Translations under genes and position numbers: made by a program | Source of the DNA: Mytilus trossulus | Lineage: Eukaryota > Mollusca > Bivalvia > Mytilida > Mytilidae | Assembly: GCF_036588685.1 (NCBI RefSeq) | Contig: NC_086374.1 | Span: 71,236,457-71,300,456 of the forward strand | DNA: 64,000 bases | Direction: 5' to 3' | Shown: positions 11,440 to 22,586 of the stretch, piece by piece | Layout of the letters: each line of letters opens with the position of its first letter | How positions within the stretch are numbered: the first letter of the stretch is position 1 | Notes under the pieces: generated by a model | The model's input: only the letters and a program-made list of their open reading frames with translations | What the model was told of the DNA's origin: nothing | The model's database searches: none

Positions 11440-12655
11440 CTTAATGTTTATCTCCTCAATTTCAAGCAGACATATCTCTCTTGTCTTAAATGACAATTAC
11501 AATGTATGTCATGCCAGAGCAGCACCTTCTGATATAGTTTACAAAAAAAGGTTAAACAGCATATCTTTAATGGCAAACAAGAGAGAACTGGTTCCCAGAC
11601 CATCGGTTGTATCAACGCATGTACAACAGATCTGACAAACAGGAAAAATGTCCCTGATTTTTAACATGTCCTGCAGTATCCATTAGTTTGGGTCTCGAAA
11701 GTGGAATTCCAAATAATCAAAGTAGTAGTTTATATGAAAAATGTAAGCGCTACTTCTATATAATGGACGTGTGTTTATGCGGCTGTCATTAAAGTTAGAG
11801 ATTATTTATAAGCTAGCTTTAAAATCAGGTTAAATACCATAATCTACATATCGAAAGTAAGGAATGAGACAGTTGGTTTCAATTCATGTTTAATGTGTTT
11901 AATGTGTTTGATCTTTCGATTTGTTACTTGATAAAGGAATTTTCCGTTTTCAATTTCTATGGAGTTTGGTATTTTTGTTATTTTACTTTTTAAATTTGTT
12001 GTTGTTTTTAGCAAAATATTATGATGTATAAATAATCCCTTTCAGGTGGTTATGAAGTAATATTAAAACATAATTTTGGAATCAATTGATTAAGTCTAAA
12101 TGTTGTTTTATTAATTAATAGCTAAATAACTTGTCTAAACAGGGATACTAAGCATGTATGTTCAATTTAATAGAAAACAACAATGTATGGTTAAGCAATC
12201 ACAAACACTTTTAAACCAGTTTCATTCTTAATAGAATGATAGATGGAGAAGCGTTCAGCTTTTAAAAGTAAAAAGTACAAGTTTTACACAGAGAAGGTGC
12301 GTTTCTTCTGTTGTTTTAGTATTAATTCACGCTATTTCAAAACCTACAAAGGTATCAGTTAAAAACCATATATATAAATATTTGGATCGAAGTGAACCAA
12401 CCATATAAGCAGCATAATAAAAAAAGGTCTTTTGTCTATCGTTATAAGATATATGTCTTATCTAATTAACGTTCATTGATTATAGTGTGCTAAAACAAAA
12501 TAACTAAATATAAGTAAATGTATAGTTCTACAGTATTGTCAAACAGTGTGTACTATTTTACATTTATAAATATATTTTTAATGAAAAATCTTCAGACTTT
12601 TTAGAAACGTGATTTCTTTATTTTCAACCTGGATTGTTTTTAAATTTCATTAAAT
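11440..12655. other. no gene seen
   Basis: AT-rich sequence with no supported gene or repeat. Confidence 0.45.
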
Positions 12656-12659
12656 GATC

Positions 12660-12715
12660 TACAAAATAGGTGGTAACGAGTACAATATGTCTTCTTTGGT
12701 CAAAGTGGACACCAT
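12660..12715 (-). pseudogene. Short relic of the last propeller blade of a B-box gene
   Basis: The minus strand reads YGVHFDQRRHIVLVT, which matches the end of the neighbouring genes (MGIHFDQDRNILLFT in copy 1). Nothing else of the gene is visible next to it, so it is probably the residue of a partial duplication. Confidence 0.4.
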
Positions 12716-12992
12716 AGTTGGTCATCGCTTAAAACAAATTTCTAAATAATGTTTGACCATCATTGATCATCAAAGTACAATCATTCAATTCAATTTATTT
12801 TTGAAAACTACCAGGGTGTGAGATCAATTCAGAAGAAAGAATATGTTTATTAGGTAAAATCAATTTCAAACTCAATATAAACAGAGTAAATAGATGTCCT
12901 TAATATTCTGCACTTTTTACATTCATTGTTTTTTAAAAGTCTGCACACTGTTTCAAACAGCTTGATTTCTGAATCTTCATTCTTTTAAAAGT

Positions 12993-14864
12993 TTACGTAA
13001 TATTATACAAAAAGGCTGTACCACGCGAGTTAGAAATTAGAAGAATATTTCTTTCTTTGTCAAAATGGATACAATACGGCTTTTCAATTTTATGTTCTTC
13101 TCCTAACAGTTCACGGGCGTACTTTCCATCTGGTGAAATAACAACGATACTGTTATTCCCACTAGAAGCCACATAAACATTGGAATCGTTATCAATAGTT
13201 ACTCCACGAGTCTCCTTCAATACTGATTCGTCTTTGTATTCCCAAAACTTCTGCCCTGTGACTGTGTAGCATGTGACGGTACTTGAAGCCGAGTTTGTAT
13301 GGTATATCTTGTCTTTTGATGTTGTCACATAGTTCCAATGATGAATGGCTTCGACTTTAACTTCTGTAGTTCTAGTACTGTCATTGTGGGGACGATATCT
13401 TATAATATAACTCTGATAAAATACACAACAGCTTTGTAGTTTGACGTTTACTAGTTACTAAGAATATAAGGAGACGTCGCCGTGTGACGTCGCCCTTAGA
13501 TACAATGTGACTTCCGATACGTTGCCGGTCCCGCGGTCTTCTCGACAGTCATCAGTGACGTCTGCTGTTAGAATACCACTTCCTAATTCATAATATATCA
13601 ATCTTCCTTCTATATTTGTAATGCCGAAGCACGCATTGAACGTTTCAATTCTTTTAACACTCTTTCTATCGGCGATGTTGATGATTTCTATATGATCAGG
13701 CTTTGCATTATGGGTGACAGCGACGGTGTTTTCATTAATGCAAGTAACATCAACGGGACGTTGTGAAACCGGTATTTCATAGTCAAATAATCCGTTTTCT
13801 TTGTGGATAAGAAGACGACTATTGAAATTATCTACAAAAACTATTTTCCAAGTAGGCATGATAGTGCAGCCTCTAATTCCATTTCCTCTCCTCTTTTCTG
13901 GTATCTCAATTTTCTTCAGTAAGGTAAGGTTGATGTCATTGATTGTTTTTGATATCGTCGGCAATGTATGTTGAGCTTGTTTGTCTCTATCCATCTTCAA
14001 TGTAATGGTTGGTTGGGTTGTTATAACTGATATCTCTCCTATCTTTGTCATGGAGAGTATGTCCAACATCTTGTCATCCATTCTACATTTCAGGTTTATT
14101 TGTTGTAAGTTTCCATCTTTTAATAAAGACTGCATGAACATCTCTTCTTTATGGATCTGGGCCTCGAACATTTTACCTCCAAGAAATGATTGAAGGTCAG
14201 TTGCAAAAGTTTTCGTCGCGACAATATTTTTTTGTAGCTCATCTAATGATTTCTCATGGTCGGAAAATTTAGAAAGAAGTCTTTCTATTTGTGAGTGGAC
14301 TTTCTGTTCCACTGCTTTGATATCCTGTAGAATTTCATTTTCAAGTATATCTAGGTGCTTGTTTATTTTATCACGTATCATTTGTATATCTGTGTGGAAA
14401 GTCTGTCGCTGTTGTTGAATTTTCCCCAAATTCTGTCTCCGGTCTTTTACTATTCTTCCTAGGTTTTTTTTCACATCTTGTAAACTTTGTTCCATGATGT
14501 CATATAATGCCGAGGTCTTCGACGTTTTAACAATATCATCAATCGCCATCAAATCACATGTTTTGTGGTTTGTTGTGATGCAAAGCGGACAACAGAGGTT
14601 TTCATGCTGGGAACAGAAGTACTGATATTTTTTGTCATGGTCTGAGCAGTATTGGTTTATACTTGCAATAGTGTGTGGTAGTTTTTGATAATTGTTCATT
14701 GAAATAACTTCATGATTTCTTGAGGCTTTGGAGGCACGATGGTGTTTTTCGCAAGATGAACATAACCCTTCGTCACATTCAGAACACCAAAAGTCGGCAT
14801 CTCTCACCACGTGTTGGGTTTCACACACACCACAAAATGTTTCACTAGCTGAAGCCATTCCAGA
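12993..14864 (-). pseudogene. RING-less TRIM-like B-box gene copy 2, interrupted by a 163-bp insertion
   Basis: The frame starts at the ATG at 14858, six bases after a splice acceptor (GTTTTCAG ending at 14865). It encodes two B-boxes (CGVC, then YCSDHDKK and CCPLC), a coiled coil and the first part of the propeller. It then enters a foreign insertion at 13547 and stops at 13458 after 466 residues. Beyond the insertion the same frame continues (SKDKIYHTN to GTAFLYNIT) and stops at 12993. The insertion plus one 5-bp target duplication is 168 bases, a multiple of three, but contains a stop. The truncated protein would keep both B-boxes and the coiled coil, so it might still be expressed. AATAAA occurs about 140 bases downstream (12846-12851). 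Confidence 0.8.
13385..13547. mobile_element. Solo-LTR-like insertion with 5-bp target duplication
   Basis: The insert begins TGTGGGGACGA and ends TCTTCTCGACA, giving the TG...CA ends of an LTR with an imperfect inverted terminus (8 of 11 bases). It is flanked on both sides by GTCAT (13380-13384 and 13548-13552). Comparison with copy 1 shows that the flanking exon sequence is continuous without it. A 5-bp duplication and TG/CA ends fit a Gypsy-type solo LTR. Its short length is near that of the LTR of the bivalve element Steamer (about 177 bp as I recall), but relatedness was not tested. A short MITE is the alternative. Confidence 0.65.
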
Positions 14865-16780
14865 CTGAAAACAAATTTCAAAATGGTGTCAATGAATTCA
14901 AAACTAGCTTATCATATGAACAAACGTTCGTATTTTCATAATTTTTTTTTTTTTTTTTTTTTTTGGTACATAAATTTTCTACATTTGAAAATGCCTGTAC
15001 CAAGTCAGGAATATGACAGTTCTTGTCCATTCGTTTTTGATGCGTTTTGTTATTTGATTTTTCCGTGTGATTATGGACTTTCCAAATTGATTTTCCTCTG
15101 AGTTCAGTATTTTTGTGTATTTACTTTTTTCAGAAAGAGAATAGTCGATATTCGAACCGCTTCCTTCCCTTGTAAAATATACAACTATATCTTCATCTTA
15201 ATTTCCTTATTTGTAAGTTTCATTTAGTGATATTTTTAGATCATGTTTTACTTTAATAGAGTATATGTATTAATGAGCATTTCACTTTTTACAGTTTATA
15301 CATATCTTTAATGTTTTTAAGAGAAATGGCAAAATTAGAAAAATCACAAATCCTGAATGAAGGGTTATCATATCAGTTGAAAATGAGGCTAAATGTTGAC
15401 TAAATTGTAGATCTTTATTTGCTGATCTCTATCGCTTCAAAGTTCTCATCAACCTACTTTAGGGGGAAAAACAAAAGGTCGACAAAACTTAATTTAATTA
15501 TTGCTCGAAAATTACTCTTTTTAGTTTGTCGATGACAGTTTTAGTCGTGTTGTCTGATTTTCAGATCGCATTGTGCTGAATACTTTTGTCGTCTTGTCTA
15601 TTGTTATCTATGTTTTAACAACAGCAAAAACGAAAAAATTAATGAAAATCATCTTACATGTTTAATTACTCCTATACGAGTTAAATAATTGGTTTAGAAC
15701 ATGTCAACTTACTAGAAGGTCTTACATTGCTACTTTTATGTATATTGTTGCATACTATCTTGAATTAGTTTACATAATAAGTTTTTAATGGATAAAATAA
15801 CTCAGGAAAAATATCTCCTATAGTTACAATTTCACTCATTTCTACTTATTTATAGATCTGATTATGCTTTTTAACAAATTTTGCATCAATCTTGGTTTCT
15901 GCACACAAATTTATGAGTTCTAGTAAAAAAACATTTCTTAAGTACATAAAAAAGGACAATTTTAGCAATGTGACCAATGTTTAACATCTTTTTATAATCC
16001 AAATTTTTTATATGTTATTATTCAGGAAAATAACTCCTGGAAGGGTTTACTGACGATTTTTTCAGTAAGATATAGACTTACTCGACCTGTTTATCATTTA
16101 AAATCCTGTCAGGTTTTCTGGCACTGCTGTTTAGTAGTTTTGGTTAAGCCCAAATCTGCATTTTATTCATAGGTTTAATTTTAGTAACAGCAATTATGTG
16201 TTTTCAACTTCTCTTAGGGACTTTCAGGTAAAGATTTTTCTGAAAAATTTACTATAATGAAGACATACGACGAACACCAAACGATGACAAAAGCTAAAAT
16301 ACAGGTGAGCTAAAAGGAACAAAACAGAATCATTCAATTAAAAAACATCAACTAGGTGTCTACAACTTTTCGGCTTTAAACACCAAATTTGTCTATACAT
16401 ACATTGCAAAGTGTAAACACGGTCTTTTTTTTCCTCAAACTTTAAGATCAATTATTATCCATCGAACAAAGTCCCTCTTTTTATATATTTGAAAGCAATA
16501 CCATTATTTATGTACCTCAATATAAGTTATGAAAAAAGTTTTTAAGCAATAAGTGACAGAAAATTCGGAACGTATAGCAGCCACAACACAGCAAGAGCTG
16601 AAATGCGTAAACCATTCTCAAATTGATTAATATATTTGTATCAACATGATCAAGGTGTTTCCATAGCAGGTCATAACAATTAATTCGAAAGTACTTTTGA
16701 TTTAATCATCATTTCCGTAATGAGAGTCATTTGTTAACACATCAAGTTGTAGATATATAAAAAATTATCAGTGATTTTAC
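14865..16780 (-). other. Inferred 5'-UTR intron of B-box copy 2
   Basis: The acceptor is at 14865-14867 and the inferred donor at 16779-16780 (GAG then GTAAAA on the minus strand). A run of about 22 T lies near 14941-14964. No coding frame was recognised, and blocks such as GTAGATCTTTATTTGCTGAT match the copy 1 intron near 8145. Confidence 0.5.
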
Positions 16781-16860
16781 CTCAAAATATTGCTGTCATC
16801 GGGTTAAAATAAATATATCAACTTCTAAAAAGGTCAATATATCAACCCGGATGTATAAAG
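16781..16860 (-). other. Inferred non-coding first exon of B-box copy 2
   Basis: The exon is bounded by the donor at 16779-16780. It is placed by similarity to the region upstream of copy 1 (CCCGGATGT block near 16850). The 5' end is not determined. Confidence 0.35.
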
Positions 16861-17104
16861 GCGACAAATACGTAATACAGGTATACTCTACACAAGAAAA
16901 TGCAACACAAGAACTATAAATAGACTGCTGCTTTCATTTTTTATAACAGCCTGTCCCTGTGGTGTAGTCTTGTAAACTGAACGCACTTAAAACACTCCGA
17001 CAAATAAAAGCACTTTCAAAATAATACAAAATGTTAAAACAATGGAGGTATAAACGTATCGAGATTTTGAGATAGATAGAGGTATGATATATGGCTCCTG
17101 AAAA

Positions 17105-18556
17105 TCAAACTAGAGGCTCGCAAGAGCCTGTGCCGCTCACCTGTATCTAATGTGATTTTGGAAATTATGTAAAATTATATAATGATTGAGACCAAGATTA
17201 GTTTAAGATGGCACAGTATTTAAAATTAAAAGCAGGTCATCTTAGTGTAGTCTTACAATAGCTACTGAAGACACCATTATTATTTTTGAACAAGTGGTCA
17301 AGTTGTGACCATTCAGAACTTTTTTACAAACTCATCAAAGGAATAGATAAAAACAGTCATATTCCTTACTTGGTGTAAGCATTTGCTTATGTAAAAAAAA
17401 AATCGATGAAACCTGAATGGTATAATTGATCTGAAAATAAGTACTCCTTTGTTGCAAAAAAGTTGGTACCGTTAAAACTATTTAATAAGGTACATGTAGG
17501 TCTACAATAGTTCACATTATAATTGAGTTATGGATCAGCTACAAAAGTAACAACACTTGGTTTACAAATCAAAAGCAACATTCATACCCTGTTTTACTTC
17601 ATTCTATTTAGTGATTCTCTAAAATGGACATTTGAATGTAATTTCCATTAGTATCTGTCGGTGGCCATCTCTGATGATGGAATCGGCTATAAAGTAACAA
17701 CACTTGGTCAGCACCTCATAAATAATATGCATGCCATATTTGGTTTCAATCAATTCTGTGGTTCTCTAAAAGAAGTCATTTTGATTTGATTCCCATAGTG
17801 TCCTATGTCAACATAAGTCCCCACGCTGGCGGCCATCTTGGATGATGGATCGGCTACAAAGTAACAACACTTGTTCAGCACCTCATAAGAAATATTCATG
17901 CCATGTTTGGTTTCATTTCCATTCAGTGGTTCTCTAAAAGAAGTCATTTGTATACATTTTCCATAGGGTCCAATGTTAAACTAAGTTCCCCGCTGGCAGC
18001 CATCTTGGATGATGGATCGGCTACAAAGTAACAACACTTGGTCAACACCTCATTAGGCACATTCATGCCATGTTTGGTTTCATTCCATTCAGTGGTTCTC
18101 TACAATAAGTCATTTGTATGAATTTCCCATGGGGTCCTATGTTAAACTAAGTCCCCCGCTGGGGCCATCTCGGATGATGGATCGGCTACAAAGTAACAAC
18201 ACTTAGTCATCACCTCATAAGGAAAATTCATGCCATGTTTGGTTATATTCCATTCAGTGGTTCTCTAAAAGAAGTCATTTGTAAGCATTTTCCATAGGAT
18301 CCTATGTTAAACTAAGTCCCCCGCTGGCGGCCATCTTAGATGATGGATCGGCTACAAAGTAACAACACTTGGTCAACACCTTATAAGGAACATTCGTGCC
18401 ATGTTAGGTTTCATTCCATTCAGTGGTTCTCTAGAAGAAGTTCAAAATGTAAAAAGTTAACGCAACGACGACGACGGACGACGGACGACGGATGATGGAC
18501 GACGGACGACAAGTGGTGATAAAAGCTAACTTGGTCCTTCGGGCCAGGGTGCTAAA
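17105..18556 (+). mobile_element. Pearl/Helitron-like satellite element with hairpin ends
   Basis: The left end carries a perfect hairpin, AGGCTC-GCAA-GAGCCT (17114-17129). The body holds about six degenerate units of roughly 166 bp, marked by CGGCTACAAAGTAACAACAC at 17688, 17854, 18021, 18186 and 18352. A GACGACGGAC-rich tract follows (about 18465-18510). The right end has a second hairpin around TTGGTCCTTCGGGCCAGG (18524-18553). This order of core tandem repeats, ACGG-type microsatellite and terminal hairpin is that of pearl elements of oysters, which are regarded as non-autonomous Helitron relatives. No protein is encoded; the frames inside merely read through the satellite. Confidence 0.65.
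17525..18440. repeat. Satellite array, about six units of about 166 bp
   Basis: Units share CCATGTTTGGTTTCATTCCA, CAGTGGTTCTCTAAAAGAAG and GATGATGGATCGGCTACAAA. The unit farthest left is the most diverged. Confidence 0.9.
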
Positions 18557-18716
18557 AAGGGAAACTTAAATTTACATATTGAGTTATATATGACGAAACA
18601 TAAGCCAAATTATTGTAGTTTGCCATTATGCAAGTCTTTCAGCATATATAGCTATATATATAAAGATCACTATAATAAATGTTCTTGTGTATAGAAATAT
18701 ATATATAGATTACTAA

Positions 18717-19200
18717 TATGGGGACGAAGTCCCAAATTACAGTAGAAAATTCAATAAAAAAAATAATTCTGGAAAATTTCCCGAATTTTTCATTGTACTA
18801 ATGAACTCAAAATCATTCAATTTTTTTTATGTCGTGTTTTGAAATCCCGGACCTGCACAGAAATCTACAATGTACTTCCTTTTTCCGGTTTTGTTTGTAT
18901 TAATCTTTGAGTAAAATATATATTTAACAGTCTAGTATAAAAAGGAAGGAACCCAATACCAATTTCATTTTTAATAATTCCTTGATATGAAAAAACGTTA
19001 CCTGATGGTAGCGTTTCTTTGTTTACATTGCATATGACGTCATAACTTAAATAACGTCACAACTAAAATGCCTAACAACAGAACCAAAATCGGAAACGTT
19101 ACGGTAGTTCCGTTTCTTTTTTTTTTTAAATATTTTTAAGTTACATAAAAAAATATTCATACAGACTTCGTCCCCATTTACAGGTAATGCCTGCCTCATA
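18717..19200. mobile_element. 484-bp MITE in a TTAA-type site (copy 1)
   Basis: The element starts TATGGGGACGAAGTC and contains the inverse GACTTCGTCCCCAT near its right end (19164-19177), then ends in CTCATA. It is followed by TTAA (19201-19204) and preceded by CTAA, probably a mutated TTAA. A second copy at 26969-27438 is closely similar throughout. There is no coding capacity. The TTAA target is that of piggyBac and a few other superfamilies. Confidence 0.75.
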
Positions 19201-19399
19201 TTAAATCCAACATTTCCGGTATGAATAGTTTTAATTCACTAGTACTTTCATGTTTAAATAACAATCTTCAGGTGAAACTATACATGATAAACGTAACTAT
19301 GTAACGGTAGGTATGTAACGTCATAGTTGTCGTTGAGTATAAAAAGGGAGATAAATCGTATTACACTTAGTCTATAAATAGAAGTATGGAACGTCATGA

Positions 19400-21310
19400 T
19401 TACACAATAGAAAATGCACAGTTTGCATTCAATCGTGATTTAAATTTTAAAATAAAATGTTTTTCCTTGACTTCTCGTGTAATGTCACAACCCATATTCA
19501 TTTTATAAAATGGGAATATTTTAAAAAAATCCCCCGCCACATTCGTCTAAATGTTTGCTAAGAGGGATTTTTCTGTATTGTGGCTGCCGTATCTGTTGTC
19601 TATGAATGCGCACTCTTTCTGTTACACTGTTCCCTGTTTGACCGATATAAATTTCCTGGCAACCATTACATTTAATGCAATAAATTAAATTCTTGGATTT
19701 ACAGGTAATGTTTTCGTTGGTAAAGAGTGATAGACCATTGGGTATGTCCATTCCCTTGCCGACATGGATATACGTACATGCTCCACAACGACTATCTCGA
19801 AATTTGACACACTGAATGTTCTTTTTTGGTCGAATCGTGCTCGGGTCAATAGTCATTTGAGGTTTTGTGGTTGCCGTTTACTTTGTAGAAGTGTTTCTGA
19901 ATTAATTAAACGGTGCATCTTTTCATCCTGACCAAGAATAGCTAAATTTGCTTTTGCAACAGGAATAATTTTAAAGTTCCGGGGATTATGTGTAATAACG
20001 AACGGTATTTTATCGTTGTTGTTACTCTGCTCCTCGCGAGTGGAGCGTAGTTGGTTTATTGGGATCTGTTTTGCCATTTGAATTCCCCTTTCTATTAAAG
20101 TCTCTGGATAGTTTTGCTTGATCAAAAATGATTGTAGTTCCTCTAGACGGTCTTCTCTCAAATGTTCATCCTCGACTACTGTGCATATTTTTCTTGCTAA
20201 ACAATAGGGGATATTCCTTTTGGTATGAGACGGGTGGCACGAATTAAAATCTAAATACTGATGAGTATCAGTTTCTTTATAAAAAATATCAGTTTTAATT
20301 TCGGTGCCATCTTTAATAACAAGAATGTCTAGAAACGGCAATTGTTTGAAATTTTCACCCTTCGTGAATTTTATGGAGGTATGAAGGTTATTTAGTATGT
20401 CCGAAAATAGTTGGAGTTCTTCGTCGGATTTGGTCCAGATAATGAAGCAATCATCAAGGTATCTTTTCCATGATAATTCAAATTCTCCTGCAAATTCAAC
20501 TCCAAAATTATTTTCAACTTCTTGATACAGTCTTTGTGTGAGAGAAAATCTATATCGTCTCTTATATAGCTCGGTACATATTTAAATAATGGTTTCAGAA
20601 TTATGTCTAAAAAGTTGCTTAGTCTGTGAGTGGGACACGCTGGACCTGCAATGATGGGTCTTAGTTTTAGATCCGTCGGGCTTTGCACTTTTATGTATTC
20701 ATTTTTCTGAATATTAATGGCCGATTGGATCTCCTTTGATTTATGGATTTTTGGAAGACCATAAAAGTTACTTGTTTTCCTTTCGAAATTTTTCAAGTAA
20801 TCATACTCCTTTTTCGTTGTTGCCGTTGTGTATTTGTTCAGTACGGTATTCATTCTTCTCTTGACTAGATGATCTATATTATCAGGAATTTCCGAGTAGA
20901 ATGTCGAATCGTTGAGTTGTTCTTCCACTTTAATTCTATAGTAGTCTGAATCCATTATTACTATTGCCTCACCTTTATCGGCCTGCTTAATTACTATGCT
21001 TTTATCGTTTCTTAGATTATGGAGTGCTGATTTTTCGCCTTTAGTTAAGTTGTGGTTGCCTTTAATTTGTGTAAGTGGATAATTGGACAAGTTTTTCGAT
21101 ATAGTCATCTAAACACTTGTTTCTTCCGGTTTGTGGAATAAAGGTAGATTTGTTTCTTACTAACGAGTCGTCCTCCTCAGTTTCTTTATCAGCGTAATAT
21201 TCAGTTAGTCTCAATCTTCGACAAAATTTCAACATGTCTGCTTTAAGTTCTTCATGATCCACAGAGGGAGTTGGCGTAAATTTTAATATCTGAATATTCT
21301 CAAAACTGTC
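19400..21310 (-). pseudogene. Penelope-like retroelement, reverse transcriptase plus GIY-YIG endonuclease, defective
   Basis: The minus strand carries, in order, an N-terminal segment (KFTPTPSVDHEELKADM, then FCRRLRLTEYY), the start of the reverse transcriptase (KGEKSALHNLR, QADKGEAIVIMDSDYY, FYGLPKIHKS, LRPIIAGP), the catalytic YLDDCF motif (about 20449-20466), and a thumb region (PFLDILVIKDGT). A cysteine-bearing linker and a GIY-YIG domain (EIYIGQTGNSVTERV, near 19650) follow. That domain order is the hallmark of Penelope-like elements. The reading frame is broken near 21100, 19856 and 19523. In addition, sequence reading FLSHK runs directly into RLYQEVENN near 20545, so the middle of the reverse transcriptase, including its first catalytic aspartate region, is deleted. 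The element cannot move by itself. Confidence 0.85.
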
Positions 21311-22000
21311 CCATTATATATCAAAAGATGAATCATCTCGATAAAGCATTTAAATTTACGGAAATCTCCACACAAAAAAACTTTTAAGATAAGCAATTTA
21401 TTAATGTCCGATGCATCATTTTCTTAGAAATTGAATAGAAATCAAGTTCAGATGTCAAACTGTTGGTAAAATGTAGAGAAATAAATCAATGCATCAGTTA
21501 CTCGATTAATTACAGATTTGAATTCAAGGACAGATTCAATTTAGTTACTTCTGATTAAAGAATCTTGAATGTTAGTTTAGACTACATTTTTTTTGTTGTG
21601 ATTTAGTATTAAATCAAAATGTATTTGGTCGAACAACATGTATATGGTAGTTTAAGATAAATTAACCAAATGAACACAGAATAAAATCTTTTTCAACGTT
21701 GATTAAAAAGCTATCACCCTATGCGTTATCTGAATACCCATTACCTTAAACATGTATAATGCTCAATTTTATGTAGATTATCCTATTGTCTGCACACTTT
21801 GAAATGTCCATAATCGTGTTGGCAAAAATGTCAATTAATTTATATTAAGGGCAAAAACACATATACATAACAGAATAACCACAAAATATCAGGTCTCATG
21901 TTTGTTCAAAACGTGATGCAACAACACTTTGAACTAGTTGCCAGTAACTCTGAAATTAGTACAAAGTGCCTTTCAGTTGTGGTGGCGTATAAGTAACTAA
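21311..22000. other. no gene seen
   Basis: AT-rich sequence upstream of the Penelope relic, with no recognised feature. Confidence 0.45.
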
Positions 22001-22099
22001 CTAAGTCATCTCTTTGTTTTTTTTAATATATGTATTTCTATTTGTATCCATCTGATGATTTAAGCACTTTTCAGCAGGTTTATATAGTTCGTTGGCATA

Positions 22100-22385
22100 T
22101 ATGTTGTACATTTTCACCACTGTCCCAGGTTTGGCGGAAAGTAAGGATCCCGGTAACATTTTTACCCGCTCAAAATTCTGTATTGTTGTGCTTGTCACAA
22201 GAGAGGAGCCTATAATTAAGTGGTTGTCGTTTCTTGCTGTATTATACACTTGTTTCTCGTTAATTTTTTTGTACATAAATTAGACCGTTAGTTTCCTCGT
22301 TGAATTGTTTCAGGGCCTTTTATAGGTGACTATGCGGTATGGGCTTTGCTCATTGATGAAGGTCGTACGGTAATCTATATTGACT
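22100..22385 (-). repeat. Dispersed repeat R1, inverted copy
   Basis: The plus strand shows CCACTGTCCCAGGTTTGG at one end and CTATGCGGTATGGGCTTTGC with GAAGGTCGTACGGT at the other. This is the reverse complement of the layout at 7170-7540. Confidence 0.7.
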
Positions 22386-22586
22386 ATTTTAGAAGATACA
22401 TTTCTAATGTTCCAAATATTAATTTGTTTAAAGTATGCTAAATTTTAAATGTGAATAAAAGTATAGTAAATCTATAATTCTTTTATAATGTTGAACATTG
22501 TCCGTTTTTTACATTTATAATTTTCTTGAAATTTTACAACATATATTTCTATATTTTCAACCGGAAAAGTTAAAACACAAATGTCA

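Noticed and set aside
13385..13547. The 163-bp insert in B-box copy 2 as an intron
   Set aside because: GT and AG can be found near the ends, but removing the stretch between them shifts the reading frame by one base. Removing the insert with one GTCAT keeps it, which fits an insertion.
17750..17947. Short minus-strand frame with two MTSFREP segments
   Set aside because: It reads across two units of the 166-bp satellite, whose unit length is close to a multiple of three.
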